From: Zygnema cylindricum
Lineage: Eukaryota; Streptophyta; Zygnematophyceae; Zygnematales; Zygnemataceae
Length of the DNA: 64,000 nucleotides
Direction of reading: 5' to 3'
Assembly: GCA_037447655.1 (NCBI GenBank)
Contig: JBBHKE010000953.1
Span: forward strand, 62,001 to 126,000
Positions 1 through 10,929 of the stretch are shown piece by piece. Both the position numbers and the translations under genes were made by a program. Positions within the stretch are counted from its first letter, which is position 1. Every line of letters begins with the position of its first letter. Below the pieces are notes generated by a model that saw only the letters and a list, made by a program, of their open reading frames with translations, was not told the origin of the DNA and did no database searches.

Positions 1-3000
1 GAAGCAGAAAAAGAAAAATCATTTTGAACATACTATCGAAGGTGTCTTGATGCGGACATACTGTGCATCTGAGAATCCTGCATCTGAGAATCCTGCATCT
101 TGCTGTTGTTGCCTTTCAGGTTGTTACAAGTTACAAATGTTGTAGGTAGGGTTTTACTTAGGTATCTTCTTTAATGTGAGAACCCCTGGAAACTGACACA
201 AAATTTCATTGGCAGTTACTCGACTTCACTTTCATCAACTTGCCCGAAGAGCCATTGACCGCCTTCAAGAAGCTCCCAATAGAGACATAGCATGGCTTTG
301 CAATGCTGCGGTACAGGTAATGCAGGAATCCTACTTTTTTGATCGACAATTCAGTCATTCGGCAACACTGTCTATTTTTTTTTCTTTCAAATTTACTTTG
401 GCAAGAATTTTGGGCTGAGAAAGCTTGATGGGCATAAATTTAAGCCTCAGGCGCTGGAAGGAGTTAGTCCAGGGGAGATCCAATTGTAGTAGCTTTCTGA
501 AAACTTGGTTTTTGCATGTCCTCGCAGGAATTGAAAGGATTGACTGGCTATGATAGAGTGACTATTGGGCGAGTGTCCGATGATAACCACGCACAGGTAA
601 AGCTTGATTTTCCCCGACAATCTGCTTCCTAATGCTGGTTATTTTTACATTTCTGGATCACAAGTAGCTGTAGACCTGCCAACAGGCCTCACAACGCCTT
701 TTGTTTTTCACTTGTTCTTCAGATTATTGCGGAGGCTGCGAATAGTGACGTTGAACCTATGCTCGGCTCGTACTTTCCTCCAGCTCACATTCCACAGGTA
801 ATGCATATACCTGTCATTGAGGCTCAAATGCTTATGTTAGCGAAGCACGGCACACATATGTGACCCCTTACATTTTGAATACAAAGGGTTGAGAATTATT
901 GACGCATGCATTTTTGTCAGCTTATTCCATTTTTGTTTTGTCAAATTTGAGCAGCGAATAGCTGTGTAGTGATTCTCAGCGTTGAGTCTGGAATTGGGTT
1001 CAAACTCCAGGCAGGTTAAGCTTATTATGGAATGCCAAACTGTTTAGTGACCATGTTTTGTGGTTTTGAATATGGTCCAAATATGGAGTTGACAGGCATG
1101 GCTGGAAGAAGGCACGAAAGAACAGATTCCTATGCGCTTCATCTTCGACGTTTTAGCAGGACAGGTGGAGCTGCTTCAAGATGGTTCCCCTGTACAACCT
1201 AGTGGCCTTCCCGCGTCCCCTCTAGCAGGTGAGTCTCGTAGGTTTGAGGGTCCCTTTCTTTTCCCTTTTTGACATGGTAAATGCCCTAGAAGGAAGATTC
1301 TAACACATTTCTAGGAATTACAGTGAAGGTACAAACTATGCAGTGGCTCTGCAATCTTATGGGAGTTCTGCTTGTGTCGTTTCTAGGTAGTGGGCTGAAT
1401 AAAATCCTAATTTCTATTCAATTATTTGCCGCAAGGGTTTGAAATGTTCGCTGAACCAATGCTTTGGTACTGACGGTTCCGTACTTTCATTTGACCAACT
1501 CAATTCTTTCAGGTCTTTCCACCATTTTCAGATTAGTTGACCAGTCCCAACCCAGGTGTTGATGCAGTGCCACGCTTTACCTCACTTTGCAGGAGTGGAT
1601 GCAAAACAACGAGAAGCTCTCCTTGCAATGGGAGTCCGATCGTTGCTCCTCATGCCCTTGATTCTCGTTAGTAGAGCACAACGGAAAGTTTGGGGTTTAA
1701 TAATATTTCACAGTTATGATCAACCGAGGACAGTTCCATGCTCGCAGAGAGCTGCATGCACATTTTTGGTACAGGTGAGTTCCAGATTATATTACAGTGG
1801 ATGAAAGGAGGACATATATGAATTGTATCACTTGTTTTGTAGGATTTCAAAATAATTTTGAGATAATTCTTACATCGAGAATATTTTATTGTGTTCTTTT
1901 TCAGGCACTTAGGGCTCATCTCATGACCTCAGTGAAAGGTGCGGAAAGGGCGGAGAATCGACGGATTTCAAGTTTACAAGCAACAATTTGCGACCGTCTG
2001 ACACATCAAGTCCCTTCTGCTTTGGTTTCCGAGACTCCCTCTATCAAAGACCTCGTGAGTGTTCTGACCTTCTTCACTTGAATTTGGGCTTGTGGACTCA
2101 TATGTACTTATGGGTACGTTTCTTTGTCAGTCACCGTCAAAATATAGCAGACAATTCAAACTTTTTTCTTATAACAGGCTTCCAAAATTGTTCTCGGTGG
2201 TCAATGAAATAACTCCACACACTGTTCTATGATTCGATTGGAGACTGAAATAGGTATTTGAAGAGTTTTATGGGTGGCTTCTTTTCATTCAGTTTTGAAA
2301 TGGGCATGTAAAAATCATTGACCTTTGGACCAGTCTCAATGATTTCCCAGTCCCAAGGTCATTGCAATTTGGGACAGATAAGAAAAGGTTTGTGTTTCTG
2401 AAAGTGAATCGTCAATGTTTTGCAGGTTTTTCTCGCTGTAACGTGACCAAGTTTACAACCAAATTCTAACAGGGTTTGACTTTTGCATGGGTTTATCGTG
2501 CTGACAGATTCCCTGTGATGGGGTTGCTCACTTGCGAGGGGGGCAAGTGGTTAAAAATGGCATATGTCTCGCCGATAAACAGGTGAGTTTTTTCCTGATA
2601 TAAATGCATGTTCAAAATTGTGAAGAGATGTGATGCCGGAGGCTATGGCCATGATCCTTTCGCAGGCAGGTTTTCCATGTCCAAAAATCGATCATCAATT
2701 TTGTGGTGTTTCTGTTGCATTGCGACATGAGGGGTACGGCAGTGTTACCTGTTGCAAGTTACAGAAAGAAAGAATAGACACTCTCCTGTAATATGTTTAC
2801 CATTTATGCCAGTGCTTATCCTTAAGCAATTACAGTTTTTTGAGGTTTTTTGACTAGACTAATGTATGTCAGATGTATTGATTCATTTCAACAGTAAGAT
2901 CCTCCATGTTGGTTGAGTGACGTTACCTCCACATTTTTTCCTGCAGATCCAAGATCTTGTTGCTTGGGCAAAAGAAAGAACCAACACTGATAACATATTC

Positions 3001-6000
3001 TACACTGCTAGTTTGGCCGAGGACGGTTTTTCAGCCACTGATGATTGGACAGATGTCATATGTGGGGCACTAGTGGCTCCTGTGTCGGACACCGATGTTT
3101 TTGTATGGTTCCGTAAACGTAAGCCCGTAATTGTTTCATTCTCTTCTAATCACTTAAGTGTCATTTTTCTTCCTTTCTTTCTATTTTTGTTGGCAACGGT
3201 TGTTGTATCTGGCAACTAGCCACTGGAGAGAGCAAATAAGAGAAGGTCTTTGTAAAGCTGATTTTTTATCGCTGTCTTTCTTTATTATTGCTGCAGCATT
3301 AGTTTGCTTATCTTATTTTTCTCCCTCTCTCTGTCCCTTCCTCGCCCTTGCACTTGCCCTCTCCTATCGCACTCCCTCTCTCTCTATCCCTCTTCCTCAT
3401 CATCCCCCCGCTCGCACTCCACTTCCTGTTCTGTGTCCAGGACTTCAAGTGGCTCCTAAATGGGCGTGGACTGACGCGGCAGCTGGAGGAAGCTCCTCGG
3501 TTGAACAGAAAAAGATTTGGTACGAAGCCAGATCCGTTCATTGGACTCATGGGGAGGTATGTTTATCTAACATTTTTTTGTTTTCCTGGTTTTTGCTTGA
3601 CTGTCTATCTTTTCGGCATTTTGTGCCTTCATTACCGAGGATGTTGTTAGCTAATATCCTTGAAGACATTCATGATTCTGTAATCTGTTGTCAAACCTGC
3701 AATGTGTTATGACTTTCTTTCTGCAGTTTGACCTGGTCACTAATCTTGCTGAGGGAAGTCAAGCATTCAGGATGCTGACATTGCCTATTTGTCATCTTCC
3801 CAGTTGGCGGGCGTTAAAGGTCTCCAGAGACTTGCTCAGGAGACACTGAATGGAAACAGTGAACCAATGAAAACCATGATGCTGGTGATATATCGTCCCA
3901 TTTCTCCTCGCTTCTTTTGTTCTTTTTCTTGCCTTTTCATTTTTCTGCGTTCTTACTCATCGCTATTATTTCTATTCTGAACTTGATTCTGGGGTTTTGG
4001 AATTGACCAGGTTCGCCTGAATGAGGAGAGGTTACGAGCTATGCAGGATCTTGCAATGGTGGCTCGTGATTTGGGTAGAATGATGGAGATTTCTAAAACC
4101 CCAATTATGGGGATCAGTAGGGAGATGGCTATCACAGAATGGAACAAGCGAATGGCAGAGCTCACCGGGAGACCCAAGGTACTTTTCCTCCATACCTTTC
4201 TCTAATTATCTTTCTTTCCTTACACACTCGTTTTCTTACCGTGTCTGTATCTTTCAGATTGTGTTTTCTCGCGGTCAAGTATTAAAAGAAATATTTTCCC
4301 AGAATCACGCAACAACTTGAAAGTACAGCTGTTTGATGACAGGAAATAAAAACATTTGTTTTATAAATTGTACAAAATGGTTGGTGAATTTGGTGCTGAA
4401 GGAAATCGATTTCGGATAAAATGGTTTGTTTGGCAGGCATCAGTTATTGGCAAAGGATTAGCTGAGATACTTATACCTCAAAATATTGAAACGACGCGTC
4501 TCAAATTGGAAAAAGCGATGGAAGGAAAAGCTCAAGACCATGTGGAGCTTATGCTGAAATGTACAACAAAATCGCCAGCAAGTCAGCAAAACATGACAGG
4601 AAAAGGGAAAACTGCAGATGGAGAAAATGATGTGGGGATAATGGTATTAATGGCCACTATGACTCCCCAGTGGGATTCCACAAATGAAGTTATTGGTGTT
4701 AGTATTATTGGACAAGATATCACGGAGCAAAAACAGATGATGAAACGGTTTGAAGATGGAGTTGCAACAGATTACAAGCAGATGCTGGATAAGGTAGTTG
4801 GATTTTTGATCTCTTAAGGGATATTTACCCTGAATTTGCCCAGTGCGTATCAATCACAATTTGCATTTTAACACTCAAGTGAAGTCCCATAGAACTGTTT
4901 TAACAGTGATTTTACTTCACACTCAGCTGCTTATCTTGGGCACTTCTATTTTGAGATTTGTTCAGGTTTCTGTTTGTTCTGGCTTTGTTACAATTCATCA
5001 TTTTCCATTTCCTGGTCGCTGTTGCACATATTAAGCCAATAAAGTTTAGTGGTATTGAAAAGCCGTCTTGTATTCCTTGTTGAAATCCCTGATTAATGTA
5101 TTCATTTTATTTTTGTTTTGGGCAGGCTACCATGCCAATATGGGGAGTTGACAAGGAGGGGAGAATTGTGGAATGGAATAATGCCATGGCTAAGGTGAGT
5201 AAGTTGTATGGAGATAATGCGTCTATTGTATCTATGTTTTCTTGTGGTGTGATGGGATGCCACATGCCACGCTTTTTCTACTCGAGGACTCGCTTTTGTT
5301 TACCTATTCAGTTGCCTAGTATGCTACAAAGTGTTACTATGGAAAATAATCAGCAGGTGTTGGACTAGCCTTGTAATGACTTGCGAGTTTTAATGTACTT
5401 TGAGCAGGAATTGTGAGAGAAAATTTTCCTTCGATGTTTCTCTAACAGTATCTTCTAAACCTTGTGTGTGTCAGACCAGCGGAATTTCCAAAGACCAGGC
5501 CATTGGGAAGAGCCTCGTGGGAGAGCTTGTAGGTTTGGAAAAACGACTAATGGTGCCAGAAAAGGATATGCTTCTCTCTTTGGAATTTGCAATTGAACGG
5601 GCTCTTGCTGGCCACGAAACTCCCTTAGTAGGTTTCAATTTTGTTAATGATGAGGGCAGAAGTGTGGATTCTGTCCTCAACATCCAGCTTCGAAAAGAGG
5701 ATTCTTTAAACTCAACACAGGTGAGCCGAGTAATGAGAGCTCTGTACCACTCGAAATATCCAGGTTTTGCGTAAGATTTATTGTTTCAGTTTTGGGTTTT
5801 TGTGTTGGTAGGAAACCGTGCCTCATGTCTGTTGCTTCTGTTTATCATGGAAGGACGAGAAATATGAAGTTGATCAGACTGGCCTCCTTTGTGCTTAGCT
5901 GTGCTTTATTTTTGCATGGGAGTGACCGTTAGTTTTACTATTTGCAGGACAAAAGAGGCTGTTTTTCTTTTTTCAATGTTTCTAGTATTTGATCTAGTTA

Positions 6001-6275
6001 GCTATTGTAAGATGCACTAAGAGTCTGTCAAGCTTCTACTTTTCTTGCCTTCCTGTGAGCACTCTTTAATCACACTGGTGTCTGGGCGGGGATAGTATTT
6101 TGTTGCTTGTTGTCCTTTGTCCGTATCTCCGCGTGCCTATTATCCGCAACGTCAGTTCTGTCTTTTATTTCTTTTTGTATGATAAGGTTTTCATCAGCAG
6201 TTGGTTTGAGAGACAGCTATTTTTCTGCTCTGTACTTTCATGTTTTCAGGAGCCTTTCTGATAAGAGCGGTTTTT
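1..6275 (+). pseudogene. Truncated phytochrome-like gene, copy A (GAF-PHY-PAS-PAS, no kinase)
   Basis: Near-identical duplicate of the complete gene at 10930-22831; its 5' exons lie left of the window. Exons read by GT-AG borders and homology: 216-316, 528-596, 723-797, 1096-1228, 1593-1774, 1905-2054, 2508-2582, 2947-3118, 3441-3556, 3727-3884 (or 3771-3884), 4011-4178, 4437-4793, 5126-5194, 5475-5720. They encode the GAF domain (LTGYDRV), the PHY domain ([11 protein letters not shown]) and two PAS domains ([23 protein letters not shown]). Homology to copy B stops at about 6275, inside the intron before the kinase exon, where an LTR begins. Histidine kinase, linker and receiver are therefore absent. 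Coding differences from copy B are few and mostly silent, so the duplication is recent or maintained by conversion. It could be transcribed as a truncated photoreceptor-like protein, but has no visible stop or poly(A) design of its own. Confidence 0.85.
1..6275 (+). repeat. Segmental duplication, left copy (partner 11870-18140)
   Basis: Base 1 corresponds to 11870. The offset drifts from 11,869 to 11,865 through small indels, and introns match as closely as exons. The right limit is exact: the copies share the stretch ending TTTTTG at 6275 and diverge at the next base. The left limit is outside the window. Confidence 0.95.
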
Positions 6276-7351
6276 GCAGAATGTCCAGCTTATGTGAAGC
6301 CTCTAGGATAGTATATGCACTTTTGACTTTGACAATGAATAAGTCCCACCCTGGGACGCAAAATCTCTGACCAACTACACCCCTGTGTAGCCTGGACTCC
6401 CCTGAGTCCGCAGCAAAAAGAATCGCTGAAGCCTCTAGGATAGTATATGCACTTTTGTCTTTGACAATAAATAAGTCCCACCCTGGGACGCAAAATCTTT
6501 GACATACTACACCCTTTTGTAGCCTGGACTCTCGTGAGTCTGCAGCAAAAAGAATCGCTGAATTTGCTCACCTGAGCATTAAGTTATGGCTGACCAAAGT
6601 TGGTCCATAAATACAGGTGTTATCTGTGAGAGAGGCTGAAAAACCGAAAAATATTCTAAGTCCTAAGCTACCTCTCTAAACATATCTCTAAGCTACTAGA
6701 CCAATCATATTACTGTAAAGTACAAGAAGGTACAGGTAGCGTTGTACTTCTTGTACGGCCATAGTACGGCATAGCCGGTCCGCTGACGCATGTCAGTTCC
6801 GGAGCCGTAGTTGCTCCTTCTGTAATGTCCGTTGTCTAACCATATATTGCCACTTGTCATCCGCCGACATCTGCTCCGCAAACCACCAAATGTCTATTCC
6901 GGTATTCCGGCCCCACTGTGAGTTGTTCGATCTAGACATTTTAATTTCGTCCGTCGAAATTAAATTTTAACTCGTAATTTCCGTGCGGTCCTGATTTCGT
7001 GCGACGCGGTATGTTTCCATGCATAAATCGTTCCGTAACTTGTTAAATGAAATGTTTGGCGTTGTACGACTTTAAATTATTATCGCGCCATATACATGTA
7101 TCGAATCTTCAAGGCTTACTAGATAAGGCGTGCGGCTGTTCCGTACGGTGATCATTCAGAGGTCACTGGGTCAATTCTCACAAGGTGCAGTAATATATTT
7201 TGCAAAGAAAAAAACTGCCCTGAATGATCTGCCTGTCTCCTTTAGCTGCAACAGGCAGCCATGGCTTTATACAGGTCCTCAGTGACTACGACAAGTATGA
7301 GGGTTGCAGTAAGTCCATAAGGAAGACTACAAAATACCTTCATTTTCAACA
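6276..7351 (-). mobile_element. LTR of a copia-type retrotransposon (solo or truncated)
   Basis: It shares blocks with the LTRs at 42347, 49153 and 55544: CAGCAAAAAGAATC, the GTAC palindrome at 6720-6758, the tRNA-like block near 7105-7185 and the stem-loop at 7258-7315. Read on the minus strand it begins TGTTGAAAATG at 7351. At the other end the terminal stretch of roughly 35-40 bases seen in other LTRs is missing, and the sequence enters directly at the block following CAGCTT. The closest relative is the partial LTR at 63816-64000. No internal coding region or target duplication is visible, so this is a solo or deletion-damaged LTR. Confidence 0.8.
6296..6559. repeat. 132-bp tandem duplication inside the LTR
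   Basis: GAAGCCTCTAGGATAG starts at 6296 and again at 6428. The two units differ by a handful of substitutions. Other LTRs in the window carry one copy of this block. Confidence 0.85.
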
Positions 7352-8485
7352 CTAACCCCTTCCACTTCCCAAGAAGGCAACAATGCTCCCCCCCTCCAAC
7401 GCCACCCCTCTCACCACGATTGGGATTTTGTTCGCAATCTTAACGTTATGGGATGTTACCATTTGGGTTACCCAGACCACGACTCTATTCGCGGATTCCT
7501 CCTCATCTTCGAGAGATCGTTCAAGTTGCGCTTCGGTTCCCGCTTGGGCTTTTGGCTGATGATATCAATAATCTTGCTGCCTGGCATCTTTTCCTTTTGA
7601 TTTCCCTTTGGGTTTTGATTCTACCTCCCCGTGGAGGTGCTAGCGGGGCGTGAGAGACACGGTCACGGTGTCAACGTTTTCTTCGTGGAGATTGGGAATC
7701 TCTTCAACAAGAACACACAGACCGCGTAATTGGCCTTTTTGTGACGCCTCATCGCCGCCAAGCTCCATCTCCAACTTCTACGGCTCGCATGTGGCGGGCC
7801 GTGCACCTTGGTCGATGTGGTGAGCTCTCTCGTGCTGCCCGTGCACTACGACATTTCACACCGTCTCCCACAACAACGTCGACAGTTGAAGCCCTGCGAG
7901 ACCTTCATCTTGTGGCACCGGGTGATGTTCTATCATTTGTTCATTCATATAAACCTTTATAACCCGTTGACCTCGACCAACGTGCCTTTACTAAAGCTCT
8001 AGTTCGGTCCTCTCATCTCTTAGTTGGGGGACCATCGTGGATGGTTTATGAGCTTTTCCGCGAATCTATTTTCTCTGGAAAATCCATCACAAGGTTTTGA
8101 TTTGTTGTTTAGAGTGGCTTCTCAATTAGTTCGGGGTCTTGTGCCAACTATAGTCCCACTTCTCGCAGCGGCATGTCTTGCCGCTGTCTCAAAGCCTGTT
8201 GATGGTGTTCGAGCGATTGCTGTAGGGGAATTTGTATATTATCTCGTGGCAAGATCAATATGTTTGCAGCTTCAAGGTGCTTTCCAATATCATTTTTCAC
8301 CGCATCAATTTGGTGTCGCAACACGAGGCGGTTGTGAGGCATTAGTCCATGGTTTACGAGCGATTCTTAACTTGCATCCGGATTGGGTCGTTCTCCAAGT
8401 CGACATTGCCAACGCCTTTAACATTGATCGCAACGCCATTTTCTATGAGTTTCGACCCGCGTCGTCTCCTATTAACCAAATTTAA
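7352..8485 (+). pseudogene. Non-LTR-type reverse transcriptase, 5' part, broken
   Basis: Scattered frames read like the N-terminal half of a LINE-type reverse transcriptase: LPPRGG near 7625, RAVHLGRCGELSRAARAL near 7798, and at 8170-8485 PVDGVRAIAVGE, then HQFGVATRGGCEALVHGLRA, then VVLQVDIANAFN with the first catalytic Asp region. Frames are interrupted by stops and shifts. The fragment abuts the LTR end at 7351 and stops shortly after the ANAFN motif. A separate fragment on the minus strand at 53456-54363 starts at that motif and continues, so the two together cover most of the RT core. Not functional. Confidence 0.7.
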
Positions 8486-9579
8486 TGGGTATCGTGAAAC
8501 ATGACCTTTTTATCATTATTTAATTAATTTTATGATGTATAATAAAGGCGTGTACATAAGGCATGTATATATTGCTCTCTGTTTTAACCAAGATGACACC
8601 AAAATAATATTACATGGCTCACAAATAGCCACGTGTAAATGGTTAGGTGTACCTTTTGGGAATGTTTCAACGTTTAGCGAGCATTCAAAAACCGCGTGTA
8701 TATGTTTGGGCAATGTAAAGTATTCATAATGTTGGACAAAAAAACAAAAACATTAAAAAAGTGGATTGAACAATTGTCACTCAATTTTTTTCACTATTTT
8801 TGTGGCATCATACAATGGTTGGTTAATTTTGTTTACTGGTAGTGCAAGTTTCCCCTACGATTAAAGGCATTTTCAATGAGATTTGTATACTGGTAGGCTA
8901 AAACGAAATGCCCGATCATGAAGATGACGCCAAATAATAGTAATAAGGCTTATGCACTAATAATGATGATATTGTTACTTATAGAGCATAATTTGTACAA
9001 TTGTGATTACACAATTATTACTATTACTAATGTTTAGCCTTTTACCAACAACATATACGTACATTTTTTTTTACCTTTCGTTAATCGATAGTTATCGGTC
9101 TATACTTCATGCATAATCTTTTATATTATATACTGAAAAAACCATACCCTGATGTAAATGTTATTTTCAACACCCCTCTCCTCCCCCCCCCCCCCCCCCC
9201 CACCCCCACGGTGGATATATCGGTTATATCATAAACTATAGGTAATAATTTCCGATAACGATATATACAAATTTATCGGTCCTGTCGTCGATGACGAAAA
9301 CCGATGTATCGATTATCAAACTTATCGACGATACACATCAATATTAATTACTAAGTAAGAGTTTTACAATATATATATCTAGAAAAATGCCCACATTATA
9401 TGCATACTCTATTTGTGTAAAGCATGTGCACCCCAAATTTGCGTGAGAGGACGCCTCTATTGAAACTCAACATTATAGCGTAACGATGCACCACTTATTG
9501 ACAGATCAACATGTTTTTTTGTTCAACAACGTTGGGGACACCGAATGCTATGCGAACATACCAGGAAAGAAAACGGCCG
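8486..9579. other. AT-rich spacer, no gene seen
   Basis: No coding frame with recognisable content. It holds a C homopolymer run at about 9185-9201 and, between 9080 and 9340, a cluster of TATCG/CGATA words on both strands. Confidence 0.6.
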
Positions 9580-10134
9580 CTACACCACCAATCGCTATTA
9601 GCTTAGTGTTCGCTAATTCCTTCCCGTTTTTTTTTATTTTATTATCCAATAGCGTAGCTTATTATATTTTTTTATGTACGCCATTTAGGGTTATTTTCCA
9701 AGTACCGTACAAAATGGAAGCACGTCATCTTTTAAATAGTGTGGTGTACGGTTATAGTCAGACCGTTAAAAAACGTACCTTTTAAGTGAAAAAGTACAAT
9801 TCATTATGTTTAGTAGCCGCGGACGCACGAGAATGTGCGGTCTAAAAAGGGGATCAAATCGGGTTGTCGAATATCACGTTCGCATATATTCGTCCAACAA
9901 CTACGTTTCGACTGTGTGAACGTACGATTTGTCATATTTTGTACAAATGCCTATATTAGGTTAAACATGTTTGCGACCGACATTTACTTTTTTCAAAGAC
10001 CCAAATAAGAATTATTAAACAATTAGAATGTATGTTTTTTGTTCAAAATTTTCAAATTCTTAATTAGCGTAAACCACGGTAATTATTTATATATGCTAAA
10101 GAAGCTTATACTCTAATAGCGATTGGCGGTGTAG
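9580..10134. mobile_element. MITE-like element, 555 bp, CTACACC termini
   Basis: The left end reads CTACACCACCAATCGCTATT and the right end is its near-exact inverse, ending GATTGGCGGTGTAG. The inverted match extends a few bases outward (CCG before CTACACC, CGG after GGTGTAG). No transposase frame inside. The same terminal motif borders elements at 23300-23504, 27199-27403 and 36817-36992. No convincing target duplication was found. Confidence 0.55.
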
Positions 10135-10485
10135 CGGACATGAACATAAACTTTGGTTGCGGGCGGACGCTCATGAGACAAATGTGCCATGTGGTATATC
10201 AAATCGTACCTATCTCGGGTAGCCTTTTCACTTGATTTTAACTATTTTACGGCCGTAATTAAAGACAACTTTAATTACTTTTTAACCTTTTTATAAGAAT
10301 TATATTTTTCAACAAATTTCAGCCATTTTGATGCCCATTTAATTTTATGTGCAACTCCAGCACTAAATTTCAACCTAATAAAAAGATGGGTTTTGTGCAT
10401 GTTGATCACAGAACATATTATATGGACCTCCTATAATGCACTACACAATGCACGATAGACCTTATGATTTAGACACCGTACGATA

Positions 10486-10650
10486 TCCTGGATACGAAAA
10501 TCCGTTCCGCCGTTCGCTGATTTTGTCGGTACACTGTACAATCTCTTAGATACTCAAACACACTCCGCATTCGTTGATTTCTCTGGTTTGGTCCTAGATA
10601 CTCGAATCGATTCCACCATTCGCTGATTTCATTAGTCACGTACGGTCCAG
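10486..10650. repeat. Three degenerate ~50-60 bp repeats upstream of the phytochrome-like gene
   Basis: Units begin near 10490, 10549 and 10597, each with GATACTCGAA-like sequence followed by TTCGCTGATTTC-like sequence. They lie about 300-440 bases upstream of the proposed start codon at 10930, so they may belong to the promoter. An 87-codon minus-strand frame covers them but is explained by the repetition. Confidence 0.5.
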
Positions 10651-10929
10651 GGAGACAATCATAACGCCTATCCAACAGTCCTACGGCGACAATGTGACAT
10701 GTACGGATTCTCGAGTTCCCTAACGACGTCATCCAACGCGACGTTACACCTTGTTCCGACTTTAGTTTAAGAGTAACAATTTCCGTCCGGATTTTCTTTC
10801 TACGAAGGCGAATCCTCGTCCTGTTCTTTATCTGCCAAGGTGAATCTTGGCAGGGAACACAAGGTCACTTCAAAAATTTGAAAGGAGAGATTTGAGAGTC
10901 TAAACGAAACCGAATAAGCATTGTGGAGG

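Noticed and set aside
3158-3712. 184-codon frame in copy A (and 170 codons at 15066-15578 in copy B)
   Set aside because: It runs through introns and an exon in the wrong frame; homology supports the other frame with GT-AG borders.
10469-10732. 87-codon minus-strand frame with three internal repeats
   Set aside because: The protein-level repeats reflect three diverged DNA repeats just upstream of the phytochrome-like gene; no start context or homology supports a gene.
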